Shown here: positions 7,854 to 17,800 of the stretch, piece by piece
Position numbering within the stretch: position 1 is the first letter of the stretch
Layout of the letters: each line of letters opens with the position of its first letter
Source: JAPLDB01 sp038206355
Lineage (GTDB): Bacteria > Bacteroidota > Bacteroidia > AKYH767-A > 2013-40CM-41-45
Assembly (NCBI GenBank): GCA_038206355.1
Contig: JBBRAY010000039.1
Span: 1-39,374 of the forward strand
Direction: 5' to 3'
DNA: 39,374 bases
Position numbers and translations under genes: made by a program
The notes under the pieces: generated by a model
The model's database searches: none
Told to the model about the DNA's origin: nothing
What the model saw: only the letters and a program-made list of their open reading frames with translations

Positions 7854-8906
7854 ATGTTTGAAGATAAAAATAACAGAACTGAACTGAGTGACCTTGGAGA
7901 ATTCGGGCTCATAGAACAAATTTCAAAATCGGTTCATCTTGAGAATGAAGAAAGTATAAAAGGAATTGGTGATGACGCAGCAGTAATTGATTTCACTGAT
8001 TACCAGACCGTCGTCTCCACCGATATGCTCATTGAAGGAGTTCATTTTGACCTTGCATTTCATCCTTTGATGCACCTTGGATACAAAGCCGTAGTGGTTA
8101 ACCTATCCGATATTTATGCAATGAATGCCATTCCGAAACAAATTCTTGTGGCGTTAGGGATTTCTAATCGCTTTTCCATGGAGGCCATTGATGAACTTTA
8201 TGCAGGGATGTTACTGGCATGTAAAAAATATGGTGTTGATCTGGTTGGTGGCGACACAACATCTTCCAAATCGGGGCTGGTGATTTCTATTACTTCTATC
8301 GGAAAAGCAAAAAAAGAAAATATAGTTTACCGAAGCGGGGCAAAGCTCCATGATCTTGTTTGTGTGAGCGGAGACCTGGGTGGCGCATATCTCGGTTTAC
8401 AGATACTGGAAAGGGAGAAGAAGATTTTCATGGAGAACCCGACCATTCAACCTGATCTTTCCGGGAATGATTACATACTCGAACGGCAGTTGAAACCTGA
8501 AGCACAAAAAGAGGTCATCGAAAAACTTGCCGAGTTGAAAGTGATACCTACTTCAATGATTGATATTTCTGACGGACTGAGTTCTGAGATTCTGCACATC
8601 TGCAAAAACTCTGAATGTGGTTGTGATATCTATGAAGACAAAATTCCGATTGATCCGCAAACGTATGACAGAGCAAGGGAATTCGGACTTGATCCTACGG
8701 TTTGCGCACTTAGTGGTGGCGAGGACTATGAATTACTTTTTACCATTTCACAGGGCGATTACGAAAAACTGAGGGAGCATGTTGACATCTCCATTATCGG
8801 TCACATCACAGATAAAAATGCAGGTGTGAACCTCATTGATAAATCCGGAAATGTGGTGAAGATGATGGCGCAGGGCTGGGACGCGTTGTTGAGAAGTAAG
8901 GAGTAG
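7854..8906 (+). CDS. thiL: Thiamine-monophosphate kinase
   Basis: ThiL phosphorylates thiamine monophosphate to thiamine pyrophosphate, the last step of cofactor synthesis. The 350-residue protein (usual length 320-350) has the AIR-synthase-like fold motifs: GIGDDAAVIDF near residue 38, VSTDMLIEGVHFDLAF near 55, HLGYKAVVVNLSDIYAMNA near 75, DLVGGDTTSS near 130, DISDGLSSE near 240 and SGGEDYELLFT near 290. The ATG at 7854 is preferred over a TTG at 7833 that overlaps a promoter-like box. No other thiamine genes are adjacent. The last codons (AAG GAG TAG) already form part of a heptamer repeat tract that continues downstream, so the exact C-terminus may have been altered by it. Confidence 0.95.
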   Translation: MFEDKNNRTELSDLGEFGLIEQISKSVHLENEESIKGIGDDAAVIDFTDYQTVVSTDMLIEGVHFDLAFHPLMHLGYKAVVVNLSDIYAMNAIPKQILVALGISNRFSMEAIDELYAGMLLACKKYGVDLVGGDTTSSKSGLVISITSIGKAKKENIVYRSGAKLHDLVCVSGDLGGAYLGLQILEREKKIFMENPTIQPDLSGNDYILERQLKPEAQKEVIEKLAELKVIPTSMIDISDGLSSEILHICKNSECGCDIYEDKIPIDPQTYDRAREFGLDPTVCALSGGEDYELLFTISQGDYEKLREHVDISIIGHITDKNAGVNLIDKSGNVVKMMAQGWDALLRSKE

Positions 8907-8958
8907 GGAGCAGGAAGGAGAAACGGAGCGGAAGTTGGCAAGGGGCAGTTGGAAAATG
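8896..8958 (+). repeat. One-sided purine-rich heptamer tract
   Basis: Nine 7-base words in register run from inside the thiL stop region: examples are GTAAGGA at 8896, GCAAGGG at 8938 and GCAGTTG at 8945. The words are degenerate but keep a G at position 1 in most copies. No inverted partner was found nearby; the recombinase remnant follows directly. Confidence 0.55.
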
Positions 8959-9012
8959 ATTACGCTGGAAACAATAGGAAATTAATTTCCATTTAAAATT
9001 CTGACGTCAGTG

Positions 9013-9085
9013 ATGCGTAAAGGCGAATGAATAAACCATCCGCCGCTTGGTTATTTTAAAAGGTATGTGACTGGAGAAAAAGCGC
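9013..9085 (+). pseudogene. 5' broken-off part of the serine recombinase gene
   Basis: Translation from 9013 reads MRKGE, a TGA stop (9028-9030), then INHPPLGYFKRYVTGEK. This is the start of the Recombinase domain of large serine recombinases, where family members usually have MRKGEW followed by PPLGY, so the TGA replaces a Trp codon. To continue into the long frame at 9086 a one-base shift is needed at about 9079-9082, next to a run of five A. The N-terminal resolvase catalytic domain with its serine nucleophile is missing upstream; a stop codon and the heptamer tract lie there instead. Confidence 0.65.
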
Positions 9086-10327
9086 ATGACCATGATAATT
9101 AACAATGTTATATCTGAGAAAGGCGAAATACTGCGACAAGCTTTTTACTGGAAGGACAATGAAAATTTAACCGATAATCAAATCGTTGCTAGGTTAAAAA
9201 CCATGGGACTAATTTTAACCGCAAAGCAGCTCACCAGAATTTTTCGTAATTTATTTTATTGCGGTTATATAACACACTCGCTTCTGGATGAAGGAGAAAT
9301 CATTAAAGGAAAGCATGAGGCACTGATAGACTTGTCTACCTTTTATATGATTAACGGTGTACTAGATAAGCGACCGCACGGATGGAAGAAAACCAATCAC
9401 GATGCGGAAACACCGCTAAAGTTCACCGTAAGATGTGGTATATGCGATTTGCCATTGACTGCTTATGTAAAAAAGATTTATGTCTATTATAAATGTCGCA
9501 ACAAAGGGTGCTGCGTTAATCTGGCCGGTAAAAAACTGCATAAGTTATTTGGAGACTTGCTCTCACAATTTGCCGTGGCAAGTGAATTGATGCCGGCTAT
9601 AAAGAGCCAACTAGTGTCAACCTATCGGATGCTCCATCAAAGCGAATCTACACGAGAAAAGCCAATGAAGGATGAATTAACCCGTTTAAAGAATGAACTG
9701 GAAGCGATGGAACTAAACCACGCCACCGGCAAGCTATCATTGGAACTTTTTGAAAAGCATTCTGAGGCGCACAAGCAAAAGACACTTGCAATTGCGGCAG
9801 AGTTGGAACTCCTGGGCCGGGACACTTCGAACTTGGGTTTATATATAGATAGTGCGGTGCAATATGCTGGAAATTTGCCTGAAATGTGGCAAAAGCTTGA
9901 TTTATCAGGTAAGGTTCGACTTCAAAAACTGGTGTATCCTTCTGGATTACAGTACATGCCGGAAAACGGTACACTTCGAACTGTGGGAGTGAATCCAATA
10001 TTCTCAGCAATTACATCAATTTCCAACAATTTGATAGCAAATTCATCTGACGAAACAGCGTTTAATGTCGATAAAATCCACCAAGTATACTTGGGGTTCC
10101 CCAGTTCGAACTTTTTGTGGGAAAATTTGGAGAAAATAGCAATTGAATTGGATGAAGCTCTTGCTTATTCAAGCCGAGTCACTAATTCAATTGTTTCTGT
10201 AAGCGGTATTCCAACTAGCATGTATATTAGTTCATCAACCGCAAACAATCAGTTAAACAACGTTGAAAACTCAAGTGTTACTGGCTCAAAAAATTCATTC
10301 TTAGTTGCGAATGTTTTGCGCAAATAA
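9086..10327 (+). CDS. C-terminal part of a large serine recombinase (remnant, no catalytic domain)
   Basis: The open frame of 413 residues begins inside a Recombinase domain (EILRQAFYWKDNENLTDNQIVARLKTMGL at ~14-42, then IFRNLFYCGYITHSLLDEGEIIKGKHEALI at ~52-81). It continues with a recombinase zinc ribbon (C117, C120, C137, C142), a coiled coil at ~190-245 and the block DLSGKVRLQKLVYPSGLQY (~272-290) and NPIFSAI found at the end of phage and transposon integrases of this family. Complete proteins have an additional ~150-residue resolvase domain at the N-terminus, absent here. The annotated start is just the first in-frame ATG after a frameshift. The product could still fold and bind DNA but cannot catalyse recombination. 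It marks an old integration event; no att site was identified. Confidence 0.8.
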   Translation: MTMIINNVISEKGEILRQAFYWKDNENLTDNQIVARLKTMGLILTAKQLTRIFRNLFYCGYITHSLLDEGEIIKGKHEALIDLSTFYMINGVLDKRPHGWKKTNHDAETPLKFTVRCGICDLPLTAYVKKIYVYYKCRNKGCCVNLAGKKLHKLFGDLLSQFAVASELMPAIKSQLVSTYRMLHQSESTREKPMKDELTRLKNELEAMELNHATGKLSLELFEKHSEAHKQKTLAIAAELELLGRDTSNLGLYIDSAVQYAGNLPEMWQKLDLSGKVRLQKLVYPSGLQYMPENGTLRTVGVNPIFSAITSISNNLIANSSDETAFNVDKIHQVYLGFPSSNFLWENLEKIAIELDEALAYSSRVTNSIVSVSGIPTSMYISSSTANNQLNNVENSSVTGSKNSFLVANVLRK

Positions 10328-10579
10328 TTTCGTATTATTTTGTTAGAGCAAAATCCAGAACCGCACATCTCTCTATAAAATCAATTTCTTTAAAGTAAAT
10401 TGAACGGATATTATTTATTGCAGGTGCTTGTATTTTTTGCCAATTGATACTCTAATTCTAAGAGAAGAATTGTTTTATTTTTTCCTTAGTCAAATGTGTA
10501 TTATGATTACTAAGGAATTTATTTACATTTACTAAATTTTCACTCTATTGACTTCAAATAGTTTTTTTAATTCGAAAAC

Positions 10580-10690
10580 ATGAAGCTTTTTATTTGCATA
10601 ATTATTTTTATTGTTTTGTCTCTCAGAACATTTTGCCAATGCTCTGTTAGTATAGAAGAAATAAGGCTGTCTCAGCCCCCAATAAGTTGA
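10580..10690 (+). pseudogene. Orphan signal peptide, truncated secreted protein
   Basis: An ATG at 10580 opens a 36-residue frame whose first 20 residues, MKLFICIIIFIVLSLRTFCQ, look like a Bacteroidota signal peptide; it ends after only 16 further residues at TGA (10688-10690). The truncation falls next to the palindrome at 10664-10676, so it looks like the 5' end of a gene cut by rearrangement. A short genuine peptide cannot be excluded. Confidence 0.35.
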
Positions 10691-10893
10691 ACATTTATTT
10701 CTGTTAAATTAGTGTAATTCTCCCCACTGACCTGATCGCCCATTAAGCGAAGGTAGGCCACAGAATTACTCCTATCATGGCTCAGGCCTATAGGTAAATC
10801 ATCAAATATTATTTCAACTTTTCCCACCCCGCCTTTGGTCTTTTCATCTTCTAAAATTATGTTTGTATTTTCGTCGGCTTTTAAAATGTACCG
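10672..10893 (-). pseudogene. Possible 3' fragment of an unknown gene
   Basis: On the minus strand the frame ending at TGA (10672-10674) stays open for about 74 codons, with protein-like sequence such as VEIIFDDLPIGLSHDRSNSV and ending INVQLIGG. It has no good start codon and at its 5' end overlaps the promoter and start of the receptor gene, so if real it is a decayed remnant. Chance openness is possible. Confidence 0.25.
10834..10865 (+). promoter_or_regulatory. Promoter of the TonB-plug receptor gene
   Basis: TTTG (10834-10837), a 20-base spacer and TATGTTTG (10858-10865) match the Bacteroidota promoter exactly. Transcription is expected to start near 10872, about 20 bases before the ATG at 10894. 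Confidence 0.75.
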
Positions 10894-13365
10894 ATGAAAT
10901 CACTTCCTCTTTTATTCCTTGTCCAACTGATTTTTATTTCCACTTCCATGGCGCAAGTCAATGGCGTGAGCAGAATAACCCCGGGAACAGAACGCATCTG
11001 GGATGGAAAAATATCAGGGAAGATCCTCGAAAATGAAACCCGGGAACCTGTTGAATTTGCAAATATCAGCCTGTATCATTCGGGAATTGAATTGCCGATG
11101 GACGGCACCGTTACCGATGGGCGCGGATCTTTCAAGTTTAAAAATCTGAAAACTGGCACGTACAAGATTGTTGTCAGCTTCCTCGGTTTTGAAGCTCAGA
11201 CTGTCGATTCGCTGGAGATAACTGAAAAAAAATATTCGGTGGCTATTGGAAACGTATTCATGTCTCCGAAAAATAAAGTGTTGAAAGAAGCGACAGTGGA
11301 GGGCGAAAAATCACTGATCGAGACAAGAATTGACAAGCTTGTTTATAACGCCAGCAAAGACCTCACGTCAAAAGGTGGTAATGCAGGCGATGTATTGCGC
11401 AAGGTTCCGATGGTTACCGTTGACCTGGATGGAAAAGTGATGCTGCAGGGCACGCAAAATGTAAAGATTCTGATCAACAACAAGCCGTCATCCATCCTGG
11501 CCGGGTCCATTGATATTGCGATGAAATTAATTCCTGCCGATGAAATTGAAAGAGTGGAAGTCATCACAAGCCCCTCTGCAAAATATGATGCGGAAGGTAC
11601 GGGTGGCATTATTAATATTATTACAAAACGGAAGAACATGGCGGGGACAAACGGTTCGGTCAATATTGGCGCAGGAACACGATCCAGCAACCTCTATGGA
11701 GATATCAATTATAAAAACGGCCGCTTTGGTTCGGGCCTCAGCATCGGGGGCTCCGGATACCATGGAAGGGGCAGCCTCACAAATACACGGATCACCACCG
11801 ATTCCGCTACTACGCTCACCCTTCTTCAGGATGGCCCCAACAGTCTTACCGGTATGGGACCTTATATCAAATGGACAACAGATATTGACGTTACAAGTAA
11901 GAATACAATTAGCACGGCGCTTGAATATTATAGTTTTTATCAGCGCGTGAAATCAGAAAACTCAAATTACCTCAACGGGGAAAATCTTTTTGATGCATCA
12001 AGTAAAGTGAACACAGATAACATTGGCTATGATGCCCTGCTGGAATACCGCAGGTTTTTTGAAAATCAGGACAGGGACTGGACAATTACACTTCAACATT
12101 CCAACAATACAGATATTACTGATTATAACGTGGAAAGAAACAACCTGCAGCCCCCGACAGGGAATTCTTTTGAGTTGAGTAATAATGAAAACGTGAACAG
12201 GGAGACCACACTTCAAACAGATTTTACAAATCCATTCTCAAAAAAATTTACGCTGGAGACCGGTGCCAAAGCCCTTGTCCGCAATGTGACCAGCGATTCC
12301 AAGACAGCAATCTCTTTTCCGGCTTCAGGATTTCCTGAATCAAGTAACGTATCAGCTTTCAACTACGACCAGAATATTTATGCCGCTTATGCCGTTGGCG
12401 CACTGAGTCTGAAAAAATTCGGTTTCAAAGTTGGTGCGCGGTTTGAACAAACGGAACTGAAAGGTGATCAGGATTCGGATACTACCAGGTTTAATGGAAG
12501 CTACAACAATGTGATTCCAAGTGCAACATTTTCATTCAGGGAAGACAAATACCAGTTCAAGTTGAGCTATACACAACGCATACAGCGGCCGTCTATGGAC
12601 CTGTTGAATCCGTACCGCAATACCAATGATCCGTTCAAAATAACATATGGGAATCCGCATCTGGATGCTGAAACCAGTCATGCGTTTGAACTGGGTTATT
12701 CTTTTTTTAAAAGTAAAGGTTCTGTCAACATCACGGCCTTCCATCGCTTTACAAAAAATGCCATCGAACAATACAGTATTCTTAACGGACAGGTATATGA
12801 AACTACGTATGATAATATCGGCGAAAATACTTCTGATGGCGTGAGTGTAGGAGCCAATATTCGTTACCGTGGTTTATCCGTTTCAATCAATACCAACGTA
12901 TATTACTATGAAGTAAAAAGTAATCGTCCGGAATTACCTGCAAAAAACTCGGCGATAAATTACAACGTCAATCTCTTCAGCACCCTCAAGATCAATGACC
13001 GTTATACGCTGCAGGCTTTTGGTACATTTAATGGTCCGCGATATTCTGTGCAGGGATATACCACTTCGTTTTTTTATTATACTGTGGGCGGACGCCGCGA
13101 GTTTAAAAACAAGAAAGGCGGTTTCGGTTTCGGACTGGATAATTTTGCAACGCCTTACATTCATTTTAAAAGTAAATACGAGGGAGCAAACTTTTCAAAT
13201 ACCTCCGATAATAAAATATTCTTTCCCGGAGTACGTGTGAATTTTGATTATCGTTTTGGGCAAATGGATTTTGGGTCCAAGCGGAAGAAGAAAATCAAAA
13301 ATGACGACCTCAAACAAGGTGAGAATAATGGCTTTGGCAATGGCCCCGGGGAAGGTGGGAAGTAG
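10894..13365 (+). CDS. TonB-dependent receptor-type outer membrane protein (OMP_b-brl_3 family)
   Basis: The 823-residue protein begins with a signal peptide (MKSLPLLFLVQLIFISTSMA). Residues ~38-125 form a carboxypeptidase-regulatory-like domain (GKILENETREPVEFANISLY), ~140-240 a TonB plug (GGNAGDVLRKVPMVTVDLDG, then RVEVITSPSAKYDAEGTGGI), and the rest a 22-strand-type barrel with many aromatic-ended strands. This is the layout of the Bacteroidota outer membrane beta-barrel family PF14905. Its C-terminus is an unusual lysine- and glycine-rich tail (KRKKKIKNDDLKQGENNGFG), beyond the last barrel strand. Substrate is unknown. It has its own promoter and precedes, by 293 bases, the genes of an RND efflux system; functional linkage is possible but not shown. 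Confidence 0.88.
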   Translation: MKSLPLLFLVQLIFISTSMAQVNGVSRITPGTERIWDGKISGKILENETREPVEFANISLYHSGIELPMDGTVTDGRGSFKFKNLKTGTYKIVVSFLGFEAQTVDSLEITEKKYSVAIGNVFMSPKNKVLKEATVEGEKSLIETRIDKLVYNASKDLTSKGGNAGDVLRKVPMVTVDLDGKVMLQGTQNVKILINNKPSSILAGSIDIAMKLIPADEIERVEVITSPSAKYDAEGTGGIINIITKRKNMAGTNGSVNIGAGTRSSNLYGDINYKNGRFGSGLSIGGSGYHGRGSLTNTRITTDSATTLTLLQDGPNSLTGMGPYIKWTTDIDVTSKNTISTALEYYSFYQRVKSENSNYLNGENLFDASSKVNTDNIGYDALLEYRRFFENQDRDWTITLQHSNNTDITDYNVERNNLQPPTGNSFELSNNENVNRETTLQTDFTNPFSKKFTLETGAKALVRNVTSDSKTAISFPASGFPESSNVSAFNYDQNIYAAYAVGALSLKKFGFKVGARFEQTELKGDQDSDTTRFNGSYNNVIPSATFSFREDKYQFKLSYTQRIQRPSMDLLNPYRNTNDPFKITYGNPHLDAETSHAFELGYSFFKSKGSVNITAFHRFTKNAIEQYSILNGQVYETTYDNIGENTSDGVSVGANIRYRGLSVSINTNVYYYEVKSNRPELPAKNSAINYNVNLFSTLKINDRYTLQAFGTFNGPRYSVQGYTTSFFYYTVGGRREFKNKKGGFGFGLDNFATPYIHFKSKYEGANFSNTSDNKIFFPGVRVNFDYRFGQMDFGSKRKKKIKNDDLKQGENNGFGNGPGEGGK

Positions 13366-13441
13366 GAGGATTTTTTTTCAAGTCCTCAGGCAAAAGGTAT
13401 ATTAATATTTTGGATAGCAAAAAACTTCCGGCCGACCTTTA

Positions 13442-13564
13442 ATGAAGTTGTGGAATATAGCAATGGCCATGATGATGGTCCTCACAAAAGATTATAAGCA
13501 TGACATTGTCTGCATTGTTGCAGCGGAAATGGGAAAGTTATTCATGCTCGGGCGGAATAAATAA
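13442..13564 (+). CDS. Possible 40-residue small protein
   Basis: In the 293-base gap between the receptor and the efflux adaptor, an ATG at 13442 opens a 40-codon frame (MKLWNIAMAMMMVLTKDYKH... ending GRNK). No ribosome site or family is recognisable. It may be a gene fragment or chance. Nothing else is seen in this gap except the weak promoter-like TAACTTTA at 13629-13636. Confidence 0.2.
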   Translation: MKLWNIAMAMMMVLTKDYKHDIVCIVAAEMGKLFMLGRNK

Positions 13565-13658
13565 AATACGGATTTTTATCCGCAATAAATTTCAGGGTTT
13601 AAAAACTTTTCGGTGTAGTCTCATGTTGTAACTTTACCCCATTCCTTAATTCTTTTAT

Positions 13659-14717
13659 ATGAAAAGCCTGCGCACGCTGCTTGTAATTGTATTAATCATC
13701 GCCGTACTTCTTCTCATCAAATTTATTTTCATACCCTCCACTGCTATGAAATCTCCTTCAGCCGGTAGTAATGCCCCGTCCGTGCCTGTTTCAGGTTACA
13801 TTGTGAGGGGTTCTGTGGTTATCGAGGATATTTATGCAACAGGGAGCATAATAGCAAATGAGGAAGTAGAACTGCATCCTGAAATGCCGGGAAAACTAAT
13901 GCAGATATTATTTAAAGAAGGAAGTAAAGTGAATAAAGGTGAGTTGCTGATAAAAATTAATGATGCCGACATTCGTGCTCAGCTACTCAAAACAGATCTG
14001 GATATTAAACTCGCAGAAGACCGCATAAAACGAAATGAGAAATTGGTGGAGATGAAAGGGATCAGTGCGGAGGAATTTGAAGGGTTAAAAAATGTCGCCG
14101 ATGCACGTAAAGCTGACCGCGATTTGCTCTCTGCACAACTTGCAAAAACTGAAATCCACGCTCCTTTCAGCGGACTTATCGGTTTGAAAACGGTGAGTGA
14201 AGGAAGTTATGTAACACCACAGACTTTGATCGCTTCATTGCAACAAATAGATCCTGTAAAAATTGATTTTTCCATTCCGGAGAAATATGCATCGCTGGTT
14301 AAGAAAGGAGACGAAATTTCTTTTGTTTCCGGGGATAACACAAGAGCATATAAAGGGACAATATATGCAACTGAACCCAAGGTGGATCCTGTAACCCGTA
14401 CCGTTCATATCCGTGCTCTTTGTCCAAATGCCAATGGTGAAATATTACCGGGAGCATTTGCAAAAATTACTTTACACCTGGGTACCATAAATAAAGCGTT
14501 GATGATTCCATCAGAAGCAATCATTCCGATATTAAAAGGGAAGCAGGTTTTTGTTTATCAGGATGGAAAAGCAGCTGCTGTTAAAGTTGAAACGGGGATG
14601 AGAAACGATTCCACGATTCAGATAACAAATGGCCTCAATGAAAATGATACTGTGATAATTACGGGCATGATGTCTCTGAGACCCGGTGTTGCTGTTAAAC
14701 TGACTTCTGTAAATTAA
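13659..14717 (+). CDS. RND efflux periplasmic adaptor (membrane fusion protein)
   Basis: The 352-residue protein is anchored by an N-terminal membrane helix (LLVIVLIIAVLLLIKFIFI, residues 7-25). It then shows the biotinyl-lipoyl-like and hairpin pattern of AcrA/MexA-type adaptors: ILFKEGSKVNKGELLIKIND (~88-107), a short coiled-coil hairpin, IHAPFSGLIGLKTVSEGSYV (~167-186), a beta-barrel with IDFSIPEKYASLVKKGDE, and a membrane-proximal domain with IPSEAIIP. The adaptor bridges pump and outer-membrane channel. It is the first gene of a set adaptor-pump-TolC on the plus strand; 123 bases of repeat-rich sequence separate it from the pump gene. Confidence 0.92.
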   Translation: MKSLRTLLVIVLIIAVLLLIKFIFIPSTAMKSPSAGSNAPSVPVSGYIVRGSVVIEDIYATGSIIANEEVELHPEMPGKLMQILFKEGSKVNKGELLIKINDADIRAQLLKTDLDIKLAEDRIKRNEKLVEMKGISAEEFEGLKNVADARKADRDLLSAQLAKTEIHAPFSGLIGLKTVSEGSYVTPQTLIASLQQIDPVKIDFSIPEKYASLVKKGDEISFVSGDNTRAYKGTIYATEPKVDPVTRTVHIRALCPNANGEILPGAFAKITLHLGTINKALMIPSEAIIPILKGKQVFVYQDGKAAAVKVETGMRNDSTIQITNGLNENDTVIITGMMSLRPGVAVKLTSVN

Positions 14718-14721
14718 AATA

Positions 14722-14840
14722 AATTTTACAATTCATAAATTCATCTTTGAAAACATAAATTTGATGCAAAGTATACGTTGTTTTTTATCATTTTATTATT
14801 CAGCATCGTGCATTGTGAATTATGCATTGAGAATTTCTAA
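14722..14840. repeat. Weak inverted pair of 7/8-base word arrays inside the RND operon
   Basis: Left side on the plus strand: AATTTTAC, AATTCATA and AATTCATC in 8-base register from 14722 to 14745. Right side on the minus strand, roughly 14788-14836: 7-base words such as AATTCTC, AATGCAT and AATTCAC. The core between them is about 40 bases. The arrangement resembles the clearer loci at 23160 and 30045. The pump ATG lies directly after the right arm. Confidence 0.45.
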
Positions 14841-17800
14841 ATGAATCTATCTTCAGTAAGCATAAACCGTCCCGTACTTGCCATCGTTATGTCGCTGGTA
14901 ATTATTTTATTCGGAGGAATAGGATATACTTTTCTTGGCGTCCGGGAATTTCCATCTATTGATCCACCTGTAATCACCGTTCGCACCAATTATACCGGCG
15001 CCAACGCTGATGTCATTGAATCGCAGATTACAGAACCGCTCGAAAAAGCAATCAATGGTATTGCCGGTGTACGTACAATTTCCTCTGCAAGTAACCTGGG
15101 CTCAAGTTCCATCACAGTAGAATTTAACCTCGACGCCGACCTTGAAGCCGCTGCCAATGATGTACGTGATAAAGTTTCACAGGCAGTACGTCAGCTACCA
15201 CAGGACATTGACGGCCTGCCCATCGTAACAAAAAGTGACGCCAACTCCGACGCCATTCTCTCTCTTACCCTGGAAAGCACAAGCAGAACTCAACTTGAAG
15301 TGAGTGACTATGCAGAGAATGTAATCTCCGAACGATTACAAACGATTCCGGGGGTAAGCACAATACAGATTTGGGGGCAAAAACGATTTGCCATGCGCAT
15401 ATGGCTCGATCCTGCTAAAATGGCCGCTTTCAAATTAACACCACTGGATGTTAAAAATGCGCTTGACCGTGAAAGTGTAGAGTTGCCCACAGGAAAAATC
15501 GAAGGCAATACCACCGAATTAATTGTGAAAACCAAGGGCCGGTTGATGAATGAAATTGAGTTCAATAATCTGATCCTTTCCAATTCCGGAGATAAAACCG
15601 TTCACTTGCGTGATGTAGGTTATGCTGTGCTTGGTCCTGAGGTGGAAGAAACGAACCTGAAAAATAACGGTGTGCCGATGGTGGGATGTGGCGTAGTTCC
15701 TCAGCCGGGCGCCAATTATATTGATATTGCCGATGAGTTTCACAAGCGGGTGGAACAGATTCAGAAGGAACTTCCTGCTGATTACAAACTGGGAATGGCG
15801 TTGGACAATACAAAGTTTGTGAAGAAATCCATCAGTGAAGTAAAGGAAACGCTACTCATCGCCATCATCCTCGTTATACTTATCATCTACCTTTTCTTCC
15901 GGGACTGGATCATAGCTTTGCGTCCGCTCATTGACATTCCCGTTTCTCTCATTGGTGCATTTTTCATCATGTACCTTTTCGGATTTTCTATTAATGTACT
16001 CACGTTGCTGGCCATCGTACTTGCCACCGGACTTGTAGTTGACGATGGTATTGTAGTAACAGAAAATATTTTCAAAAAAGTGGAGAAAGGGATGAATCCT
16101 TTTCAGGCTGCTCATGAAGGCACGAAGGAAATTTTCTTTGTTGTTGTTTCTACTTCCATTACCCTGGCAGCAGTTTTTATGCCTGTGATTTTCCTTCAGG
16201 GGTTTGTGGGAAGGTTGTTCAGGGAGTTTGGTGTTGTGCTTGCAGGGGCTGTACTGATATCAGCATTTGTTTCGCTCACGCTTACACCTATGCTGAATGC
16301 CCGCTTGCTGAGAACGAACAGGAAACACAGTAAGTTTTATGAAATGACTGAACCATTCTTTGAAAGGATGATGAGTGGTTACAGAAACTCACTGGGGAAT
16401 TTCATGAAACGCAGATGGCTGGGCTGGGGAATTTTAGGAGCTTCAGTGATTTTAATATTCTGGATAGGTTCTTTATTGCAAAGCGAACTTTCACCACTGG
16501 AAGACAGAAGCTGGTTTCGGATTATTTCGACAGCACCTGAAGGAACATCGTATGAATCTATGGATCATTACATGGACAAGCTGAGCAAAATGGTTAATGA
16601 TTCTGTTCCTGAGAAAAGGATTATACTAACCGTAACAGCACCGAGCTTCTCGGGTTCAGGAGCTGTGAACACAGGATTCGGTCGAGTCATGCTTACAGAT
16701 CCGGGTGAACGCGAACGAACGCAGCAGCAAATCGTTGACAATGTTTCTGCTGCTGCACGTAAACTTCCTGAAGCGCGCACATTTTTTATTCAGGAACAAT
16801 CAATTTCAGCCGGCGGCGGACCGCGTGGTACATTGCCTGTGCAGTTCGTTATTCAGGCACCGAATTTTGAAAAGCTGAAAGACGTATTGCCGAAATTCAT
16901 GGCGGAAGTAAATAAGGATTCCGTTTTTCTTGGTTCCGATGTTAACCTTAAATTCAATCGCCCTGAATTGCAAATTACGATTGATCGTGACAGGGCCCGG
17001 GCGCTTGGAGTAAGTGTGATGGATATTGCGCAAACACTCCAGCTTTCATTGAGCGGACAGCGATTCGGTTATTTCCCGATGAACGGAAAACAGTATCAGG
17101 TAATCGGACAATTCGACCGTGCAAACCGGGATGAAACACTGGATTTGAAATCTATTTATGTCAGAAATAAAACCGGCGATCTCGTTCAACTGGATAATGT
17201 AGTGATGGTGGAAGAGGTGAGTAGTCCTCCGCAATTGTACCATTACAACAGGTATATGAGTGCAACTGTTTCAGCAGGGCTGGCTCCTGGAAGAACCATT
17301 GGTGATGGTATTGCGGAGATGGAAAAGATTTCTAAAAAACTACTCGATGATTCTTTTTCTACTGCACTCACCGGTTCGTCGAGGGATTTCGCTGAGAGTT
17401 CATCCAACATTCTTTTTGCATTTGTGCTTGCTTTGGTACTCATATATCTGGTGCTCGCGGCGCAATTCGAGAGTTTTATCGACCCCATCACCATTATGCT
17501 AACGGTACCACTTGCTTTGTCGGGGGCGTTATTCTCCTTATGGTATTTTAACCAGACGCTGAATATCTTTTCACAGATAGGAATGATTATGCTCATCGGG
17601 CTAGTAACAAAAAATGGAATCATGATGGTTGAATTTGCGAACCAGTTAAAGGAGAATGGCGTTCATAAACTCCAGGCCATACATGAAGCAGCTGTTATGC
17701 GGCTGCGTCCTATTTTGATGACGAGTATTGCCACCATGCTTGGTGCGTTGCCGATTGCGCTGGCATTAGGTGCTGGGTCACGCAGCCGTGTATCAATGGG

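Larger units (their letters stand above)
10328..10893. other. Gene-poor gap with decayed fragments
   Basis: This 566-base stretch separates the recombinase remnant from the TonB-plug receptor. The first 250 bases are strongly AT-rich and hold nothing I recognise. From 10580 two truncated frames on opposite strands meet at the palindrome GGCTGTCTCAGCC (10664-10676), and the receptor's promoter occupies 10834-10865. Confidence 0.6.

Noticed and set aside
13367..13390. GAGGA...TCCTC with a T run as a terminator for the receptor gene
   Set aside because: The T run is in the loop instead of after the stem, so it does not fit an intrinsic terminator.
15852..16115. Overlapping minus-strand frames inside the RND pump gene
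   Set aside because: They mirror membrane-helix codons of the pump and have no start context or family match.
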